Source of the DNA: Agromyces sp. S2-1-8
GTDB taxonomy: Bacteria > Actinomycetota > Actinomycetes > Actinomycetales > Microbacteriaceae
Reading direction: 5' to 3'
NCBI RefSeq assembly: GCF_021129215.1
Contig: NZ_JAJOLP010000001.1
Span: 868,001 to 932,000, forward strand
DNA length: 64,000 nt
Position 1 is the first letter of the stretch. Each line of letters begins with the position of its first letter. The notes below the pieces were generated by a model. It was not told where the DNA came from, did no database searches, and saw nothing but the letters and a program-made list of their open reading frames with translations. Below are positions 59,128 through 64,000 of this stretch, piece by piece. Made by a program: the position numbers and the translations under genes.

Positions 59128-60177
59128 ATGCTCGCCACCGTCATCCACGCTCCCCGGGACATCCGCGTCGAGACCGTGCCCGACCCCGTCATCACGACCG
59201 GCGACGACGCGATCGTGAAGGTCGTCGCCGCGTGCGTCTGCGGCTCGGACCTCTGGCCGTACCGCGGCATCACGCCGACGAAGGAGCCGCGCCGCATCGG
59301 CCACGAGTTCATCGGCGTCGTCGAGGCCGTCGGCGACGACGTCGTGGGCGTGCAGGTCGGCGACTTCGTGATCGCGCCGTTCTACGTGTGCGACAACACC
59401 TGCGTGAACTGCCGCAACGGGGTGTCGACCTCGTGCCTGGGCGGCGGCTGGTGGGGCGGCGACGACCGCAAGGGCGCCTTCGCCGACGCCGGCCAGGGCG
59501 AGCGCGTGCGCGTGCCGCTCGCCGACGGCACCCTCGTCGTCGTGCCGGGGCCGGTGCGCGACGAGCAGGTGCCCGGCCTCCTCACCCTCTCGGACGTCAT
59601 GGGCACCGGACACCACGCGGCCGTCTCGGCGGGCGTCGGGCCGGGCGACTCGGTCGCCGTCGTCGGCGACGGGGCGGTGGGCCTCTGCGCGATCATCGCA
59701 GCGAAGCGGCTCGGTGCCGGCACGATCATCGCCATGAGCCGCCACCCCGAGCGGCAGGCGCTCGCCCGCCGGTTCGGCGCGACCCACATCGTCGCCGAGC
59801 GCGGCGCCGAGGGCATCGCCGCGGTGCGCGAGCTCACGGGCGGCATCGGCGCCGACCGCGTGCTCGAGTGCGTGGGCACCGAGGAGTCGATGGACCAGGC
59901 GCTCCGCTCGGCCCGGCCCGGCGGCATGGTCGGCTACGTCGGGGTGCCGAACGGAGGCCCCGAGCTGCCGGTGCGCCAGCTCTTCAACACGAACGTCGGC
60001 GTGAACGGCGGCGTCGCACCCGTGCGCGGCTACATCGAGGAGCTGCTGCCCGACGTCCTGTCGGGCGCCATCGAGCCGGGCCTCGTGTTCGACGTCGAGC
60101 TCCCCCTCGCCGCGGCCGCAGAGGCGTACGCCGCGATGGACGAGCGGCGCGCGATCAAGGTGCTGCTGCGCCCGTAG
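59128..60177 (+). CDS. zinc-dependent alcohol dehydrogenase (MDR family)
   Basis: The 349-residue enzyme has catalytic zinc ligands in AACVCGSDLWPYRG (C38) and H59-E60 in RIGHEFIGVV. A structural-zinc Cys set is CDNTCVNCRNG plus a later C in VSTSC, and the nucleotide-binding motif is SVAVVGDGAVGLCAIIAA. This is the glutathione-independent/threonine-dehydrogenase-like MDR subgroup. The ATG at 59128 follows the -10-like TAGGCT (59115-59120) by seven bases, so it may be leaderless. A PPOX-fold gene lies 53 bp downstream. Confidence 0.88.
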   Translation: MLATVIHAPRDIRVETVPDPVITTGDDAIVKVVAACVCGSDLWPYRGITPTKEPRRIGHEFIGVVEAVGDDVVGVQVGDFVIAPFYVCDNTCVNCRNGVSTSCLGGGWWGGDDRKGAFADAGQGERVRVPLADGTLVVVPGPVRDEQVPGLLTLSDVMGTGHHAAVSAGVGPGDSVAVVGDGAVGLCAIIAAKRLGAGTIIAMSRHPERQALARRFGATHIVAERGAEGIAAVRELTGGIGADRVLECVGTEESMDQALRSARPGGMVGYVGVPNGGPELPVRQLFNTNVGVNGGVAPVRGYIEELLPDVLSGAIEPGLVFDVELPLAAAAEAYAAMDERRAIKVLLRP

Positions 60178-60230
60178 GGCGCGGCGAGCAGATCGAGACC
60201 GGCCGCGAACGAGCCCGAGGAGAGGCATCC

Positions 60231-60641
60231 ATGTCGAATGAACTGAAGCTGAGCGACCGCGTCATCGAGCGCCTCGAGACGGAGGAGACCATCTGGCTCA
60301 CGACCGTGAACCAGCATGGAACCCCCGTGCCGACGCCCGTGTGGTTCGTGTGGAACGAGGGTGAGCTGATGCTGCTCTCGAAGCCCGACACGCCCAAGCT
60401 CGCGAACCTCGCCCGCAACCCGCGCACCGCCCTGCACTTCAACACCGATGAGGTCGGCGACGACGTCGCGGTGTTCACGGGGTCGGCCGAGATCGGCGAG
60501 ATCGGCGATCGGCCCGAGTGGCCGCGGTACGCCGAGAAGTACGCCGAGGCGATCGAGCGGATCGAGTACACGCCCGAGCGCTACATCGCCGAGTACTCGG
60601 TGCCCGTGCGGGTGACGGTCGAGCGCGTGCGCTCCTGGTAG
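60231..60641 (+). CDS. PPOX-fold F420-dependent family protein (TIGR03667-like)
   Basis: The 136-residue protein has the pyridoxamine-phosphate-oxidase split-barrel with IWLTTVNQHGTPVPTPVWFV, LMLLSKPDTPKLANLARNPR and TALHFNTDEVGDDVAVFTG. The C-terminal YSVPVRVTVERVRSW is typical of the TIGR03667 actinobacterial F420 subgroup. It probably reduces small substrates with F420H2. GAGGAGAGG precedes the ATG, and it may share a transcript with the alcohol dehydrogenase. Confidence 0.85.
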   Translation: MSNELKLSDRVIERLETEETIWLTTVNQHGTPVPTPVWFVWNEGELMLLSKPDTPKLANLARNPRTALHFNTDEVGDDVAVFTGSAEIGEIGDRPEWPRYAEKYAEAIERIEYTPERYIAEYSVPVRVTVERVRSW

Positions 60642-60680
60642 CGGGTCTCGGGACGGCTCGCCGCCCGACCGCCGGTCGGG

Positions 60681-61187
60681 CTACGCCTCGACGTCGTCGA
60701 GGCGGGCGATCACGACCTCGAGCAGGCGGGCGAGCTCGATGCGCTCGTCGTCGCTCAGGTCTTGCAGCACGTCGGTCTCGACGACCGACGAGCCGCGGAT
60801 CGCGAGGCTGAACAGCTCCCACCCCTCGTCGGTGAGGCTGATGTAGGTGCGGGTGCGGTTCTCGGGGTCGGGCGTGCGCTCGACGAGTCCGCGCTCGGCG
60901 AGCTTGTCGAGCCGGTGCGTCATCGACGAGGGCGCGACGTTCGTGAGGTCGGCGAGCTGGCTCGGCGTGAGCGCCTCGCCGGCCTTCGCGAGCGAGGTGA
61001 CGACCGCCCACTCGCCGGCGGCGATGTCGAGGTCGGCGAGCTGGCGCACGTACCACTGGTCGAGCTTCTTGGTGAGGCTCTGCACGGCGGTGATGACGCG
61101 CTGCACCGACTCCTCTCCGCCCGCGGCGACGTACGTCGCGACCGCGCGACGGTGCAGTTCGGGGGCGCTCGGGGTTCGTCGGGGCAT
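60681..61187 (-). CDS. MarR family transcriptional regulator
   Basis: The 168-residue protein has the winged-helix core at about 55-125: AAGEWAVVTSLAKAGEALTP, then SQLADLTNVAPSSMTHRLDK, and a wing with RTPDPENRTRTYISLTDEG. Long helices at both ends form the dimer interface. The ATG at 61187 has no ribosome site but GAGAAT lies six bases upstream on the minus strand, so the message is probably leaderless. It is divergent from an MFS gene and separated by palindromes (61206-61252), the classic MarR autoregulatory layout for an efflux pump. Confidence 0.88.
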   Translation of the reverse strand: MPRRTPSAPELHRRAVATYVAAGGEESVQRVITAVQSLTKKLDQWYVRQLADLDIAAGEWAVVTSLAKAGEALTPSQLADLTNVAPSSMTHRLDKLAERGLVERTPDPENRTRTYISLTDEGWELFSLAIRGSSVVETDVLQDLSDDERIELARLLEVVIARLDDVEA

Positions 61188-61205
61188 ACGGGAATTCTCT
61201 CACGC

Positions 61206-61252
61206 ATATTTCGGTTGCTAATATTTCGATATCGAATACTTCGCATTCGAAG
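61206..61252. promoter_or_regulatory. probable MarR operator region
   Basis: Contains a perfect palindrome TTCGATATCGAA (61225-61236), a second inverted repeat CTTCG-CATT-CGAAG (61239-61252) and a direct repeat ATATTTCG (61206-61213, 61221-61228). It is A+T-rich compared with its flanks and lies between the divergent MarR and MFS genes. Confidence 0.6.
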
Positions 61253-61257
61253 GGTGA

Positions 61258-61294
61258 GGGATGCTTCGCCGCCGGCGTCGGCGCGAGGCATCCC
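61258..61294 (+). promoter_or_regulatory. hairpin in MFS 5' leader, terminator-like
   Basis: GGGATGCTTCGC (61258-61269) pairs with GCGAGGCATCCC (61283-61294) with one G-U wobble and a 13-base loop. It uses the same decamer as the terminators but lies 35 bp upstream of the MFS start, so attenuation is possible. Confidence 0.4.
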
Positions 61295-61329
61295 TCTGCT
61301 CGTCGAGACCTCGGGAGGAGGACACCACC

Positions 61330-62688
61330 ATGCGCGCGCGACTGCTCATTCTGGCCAGCGCCATCGGATCGCTCGGTTGGGGAGCGGTGCTGCCCTACCA
61401 GTACGCCTATGCGGCCGACACCCGCGGCTGGGGTGCCCTCGTCGCCGCCGGCGCCTCGTCGCTGTTCTCGATCGGCGCGCTCGTGGCGGCCCCGCTCGCC
61501 GGGCGGCTCGCCGACCGCTTCGACCCCGTGAAGGTCGCCGTCATCGCGCAGCTGATCGGCGCCGCGGGCGTCGCCTCGCTCATCTGGGTCGACGTGCCCG
61601 CGCTCTTCCTCGCCGGCATGCTCGTGTTCGGCCTCGGACTCTCGGCCGCCGTGCCCGCCAAGCAGGTGCTCGCCCTGCAGTGGTCCTCGGGCGACGACCG
61701 GCGCAAGGTGTTCGCCTACAAGTTCACCGGCGAATCGCTCGGCATGGCCGCAGGCGCATTCCTCGCGGGGCTCGTCGTCGACCTCGACCGGGCCGACGGG
61801 CTCGACGTCGGCTTCGCCATGGCGGCCGGCGGGTTCGTGCTGTCGTCGGCGATCATCGCGCTCGCCGGGCGGGTGCGGCAGGCGGGGCTCGTCGGTGCCG
61901 GCGTCGGCACCGCGACCGGTCGCGTGGCCGCGCACACGGGCGCGTTCTCGGCGCTCGACGCGGCGACCGGGGCGATCGCCGCGGTCGACCTCGACGGCGA
62001 CGGGCACCCCGACGGCGCGGCGCGCTCCCGCGGGGCGCTGCGCAGGATCTTCGCCGAGCCCGCCATGCGTTGGACGGCCGTCGTCACGGTCGCCCTCGCA
62101 CTCGGCTTCTACGCCCAGTTCGAGTCGGGGCTGCCCGCCTACGGCATCACCGTGCTCGACGTCGACCCCGCCGCGATCGGCATGGCGGCGGCGGTCAACT
62201 GCCTCGTCATCGTCGCGCTGCAGGTGATCGTCGTGAAGCTCACGGCGAAGCGCAGCGCGCCGGTGCTGCTCATGGCCGTGGGCTCGATCTGGGTCGTGTC
62301 GTGGCTCATCCTCTCTGCGGCGCAGTTCGCACCCGGCATCGCCTCGGCGCTGTTCGTCATGACCTACGGCATCTTCGCCGTCGGCGAGACGATCTACAGC
62401 CCCGTGCTCAACCCGCTGACGGCGCAGCTCGCGCCCAAGGGCATGGTCGGCCAGACGCTCGGCACCATCGGCGCGATGCAGACCGCGTTCTCGGCGGCCG
62501 GGCCGCTCGTCGCGGGCGTGCTGCTCGGCGCCGGGCTCACCGACGTCTTCCTCGGCATGCACGTGGTCGTGAGCGTCGTCGCGGTGTTCGCGGCGTGGCG
62601 CATCAAGAAGGCGCTCGACCGCAAGCGCGAGCCCGCGGCACGGCGCGACCCGTCGCCGACCACCCCGGTTGACCTCGTCGGGGCCTGA
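61330..62688 (+). CDS. MFS transporter (DHA1-type)
   Basis: The ATG at 61330 has GGAGGAGG seven bases upstream; the product is 452 residues with 12 helices. Motif A is LAGRLADRFDPVKVAVIAQL between helices 2 and 3, and the second half has VGETIYSPVLNPLTAQLAPK. The central cytoplasmic loop (about 195-235) contains DLDGDGHPDG, a calcium-loop-like sequence unusual in an MFS. Regulation by the divergent MarR is expected. Confidence 0.85.
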   Translation: MRARLLILASAIGSLGWGAVLPYQYAYAADTRGWGALVAAGASSLFSIGALVAAPLAGRLADRFDPVKVAVIAQLIGAAGVASLIWVDVPALFLAGMLVFGLGLSAAVPAKQVLALQWSSGDDRRKVFAYKFTGESLGMAAGAFLAGLVVDLDRADGLDVGFAMAAGGFVLSSAIIALAGRVRQAGLVGAGVGTATGRVAAHTGAFSALDAATGAIAAVDLDGDGHPDGAARSRGALRRIFAEPAMRWTAVVTVALALGFYAQFESGLPAYGITVLDVDPAAIGMAAAVNCLVIVALQVIVVKLTAKRSAPVLLMAVGSIWVVSWLILSAAQFAPGIASALFVMTYGIFAVGETIYSPVLNPLTAQLAPKGMVGQTLGTIGAMQTAFSAAGPLVAGVLLGAGLTDVFLGMHVVVSVVAVFAAWRIKKALDRKREPAARRDPSPTTPVDLVGA

Positions 62689-62729
62689 CGCGTCGGGGTG
62701 CGGCCGTACGCCATGAGGGGCGCAGACGA

Positions 62730-62765
62730 CGGATGCCTCGGGGTCGATCGACCCCGAGGCATCCG
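62730..62765. terminator. bidirectional terminator, perfect 36-nt palindrome
   Basis: Two 18-base arms meet without a spacer between the convergent MFS and nitroreductase genes, carrying the GGATGCCTCG motif in both orientations. Confidence 0.85.
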
Positions 62766-62779
62766 TGTCGCTGCGGCGG

Positions 62780-63373
62780 TTACTCGCCGACCGTGACGAA
62801 CTCCGCCAGCTGCATGCGGCGGCGCGGCGCGACCTCGCGCTCCCGGAGCACCTCGCCCAGCTGGTCGACGTCGCCGAGGGCGCCGATCGTGGTGATCGAG
62901 ACGACCTCCTGGTTCTCGGGCAGGCCGAAGGCCTCGTGGATCGCGGCCGCGTCGAAGCCGCCCATCTGGTGGGTGTGCAGGCCCTCGTGCTGAGCCTGCA
63001 CGGTGAGGTGGGCGACGGCCTGGCCGAGGTCGTAACGCGCCCACGGGCGCTGGCGGCCCTCGGCGTCGACGGTCTCGGCGATGTTCACGATGAGCACGGC
63101 GGCCGAGTCGGCCCACTCCTGGTTGAAGCCCGCCATCCGGTCGTGCAGGGTCGTGAAGGCGGCGGTGCCGCGCCGGGCGACGATGAAACGCCACGGCTGC
63201 GAGTTGTTCGCCGACGGCGCCCAGCGGGCGGCCTCGAGGATGGTCCGCAGGGTCTCGGTCTCGACGACGGCCTCGGGGTCGAAGGCGCGGGGGCTCCAGC
63301 GCTCGACGAGCGGGTCGATGAGGGGTGCGGCCGTGTCGGCCCTGCGGGACGTGAGATCGGTGACGAGCGTCAT
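62780..63373 (-). CDS. nitroreductase family protein
   Basis: The 197-residue protein has the FMN-binding start RWSPRAFDPEAVVETETLRT and ILEAARWAPSANNSQPWRFI, then AVAHLTVQAQHEGLHTHQMG and FDAAAIHEAFGLPEN. These are hallmarks of small bacterial oxygen-insensitive nitroreductases that use NAD(P)H to reduce nitro-aromatics, quinones or unsaturated aldehydes. The ATG at 63373 follows AGGAAG. Not in an operon. Confidence 0.88.
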   Translation of the reverse strand: MTLVTDLTSRRADTAAPLIDPLVERWSPRAFDPEAVVETETLRTILEAARWAPSANNSQPWRFIVARRGTAAFTTLHDRMAGFNQEWADSAAVLIVNIAETVDAEGRQRPWARYDLGQAVAHLTVQAQHEGLHTHQMGGFDAAAIHEAFGLPENQEVVSITTIGALGDVDQLGEVLREREVAPRRRMQLAEFVTVGE

Positions 63374-63561
63374 GGTGCTGCTTCCTGGTTCGTTGCGTTG
63401 AGCGGTGGTGCGGGTCGCCGTCGTCCCGATCGATTCGAACGCATGGAACCGCCGAGGTATTCCGGGAGCGTCGTCGAACACTTCGTGGACCCCCTATCGG
63501 CCTGGCTCGACCGTGTGCGAGCATGGCCGGGCAAGATCCCGTCAATGAGGAAGGATGCTTC

Positions 63562-64000
63562 ATGCTGAAGATGCGATCCATCGCAGCAGCTTCTGCCATC
63601 GCCATCGGCCTGACCGCGCTCGCCGCAACACCTGCCGGAGCCGTCGGAGCCGATGCGGGAGCCGATCACGAGTACGTCGTGGTCTTCGCCCAGGGGGTGT
63701 CGAGCGCCGACGCGCTCGCCGCGGTCGAGGCCGCGGGCGGCACCGTCGTCTCGCAGAACGACGCCATCGGTGTCGCCACCGTCCGTGCGGGCGCCGGCTT
63801 CGCCGACGCCGCGGCCGACCAGTCGGTCATCGAGGGCACCGCCCAGAACCGCATCATCGGCGATGTGCCGGGCTCCGGCCACGCCGACGCGAAGAAGAGC
63901 GACGGCGTCGAGGACGAGGGGCACGCCGCCCCAGGCAAGGCGAAGTCGCACGCGCCGAGCTCGGCCGACGCCGAGCCGCTCGCCGACCTGCAGTGGGACA
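63562..64000 (+). CDS. secreted S8 (subtilisin-type) peptidase, N-terminal part only
   Basis: The reading frame from the ATG at 63562 (AGGAAGG upstream) stays open to the window end, with 146 codons visible. A signal peptide (about 1-29: SIAAASAIAIGLTALAATPA) is followed by a propeptide with an inhibitor-I9-like fold (EYVVVFAQGVSSADALAAVE) and, after a Lys/Ser/Gly/Asp linker, the LADLQWD segment that usually starts the S8 catalytic domain. The active-site D, H and S lie beyond the window. Probably a secreted protease; assignment rests on this prodomain only. Confidence 0.6.
   Translation, partial: MLKMRSIAAASAIAIGLTALAATPAGAVGADAGADHEYVVVFAQGVSSADALAAVEAAGGTVVSQNDAIGVATVRAGAGFADAAADQSVIEGTAQNRIIGDVPGSGHADAKKSDGVEDEGHAAPGKAKSHAPSSADAEPLADLQWD

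Overview
This 64-kb window is high-G+C actinobacterial chromosome. The gene families, the compact layout with 4-bp GTGA/ATGA overlaps, many GTG starts, the actinobacterial helix insert in the 23S rRNA and the clpS-DUF2017 and HspR/HAIR signatures all fit Microbacteriaceae, with Agromyces or a close relative as my best guess (inference from gene content, not from a database match). I see no IS element, prophage, CRISPR array or tRNA gene.

Layout: (1) 1-9.7 kb: a truncated secreted protein, a methyltransferase coupled to DUF817, a very long Orn/Lys/Arg decarboxylase coupled to an APC permease, clpS-DUF2017, and two membrane proteins meeting at a strong terminator. (2) 9.9-17.8 kb: a same-strand block of membrane transport genes (MscS channel, ClC, SulP-STAS, DUF1254, GAP/SfLAP, two AI-2E-type permeases). 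(3) 17.9-22.9 kb: a sulfatase, a DUF6325/SHOCT pair and a drug-type MFS pump. (4) 23.1-26.2 kb: a type III polyketide synthase, methyltransferase and FAD monooxygenase operon that probably makes an alkylresorcinol- or quinone-like lipid. (5) 26.2-32.6 kb: redox enzymes with LysR and PucR regulators and an alcohol dehydrogenase-permease pair. (6) 32.7-38.75 kb: one complete 16S-23S-5S rRNA operon with promoter, processing stalks and terminator. (7) 38.8-46.6 kb: a DMT exporter and MocR regulator whose start codons overlap inside a palindrome, YceI, a luciferase-like oxidoreductase, and an M64 metalloprotease with FG-GAP repeats plus an unknown partner. (8) 46.7-64 kb: a ClpB that lacks its N-domain, behind a HAIR operator; a secreted M36 protease; a 1239-residue secreted discoidin-domain protein behind a LacI-type operator; MarR/MFS; and the start of a secreted subtilase.

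The most unusual signal is not a gene. The decamer GGATGCCTCG (or its complement) occurs about 24 times, in all three reading frames of genes and as the arms of most intergenic terminators, which suggests a DNA-level signal. Other leads are the self-overlapping MocR/EamA operator-promoter, a three-hairpin leader before a SHOCT membrane protein, and the signal-less M64/FG-GAP protease with its orphan partner. All functional statements come from reading motifs; no searches were run.
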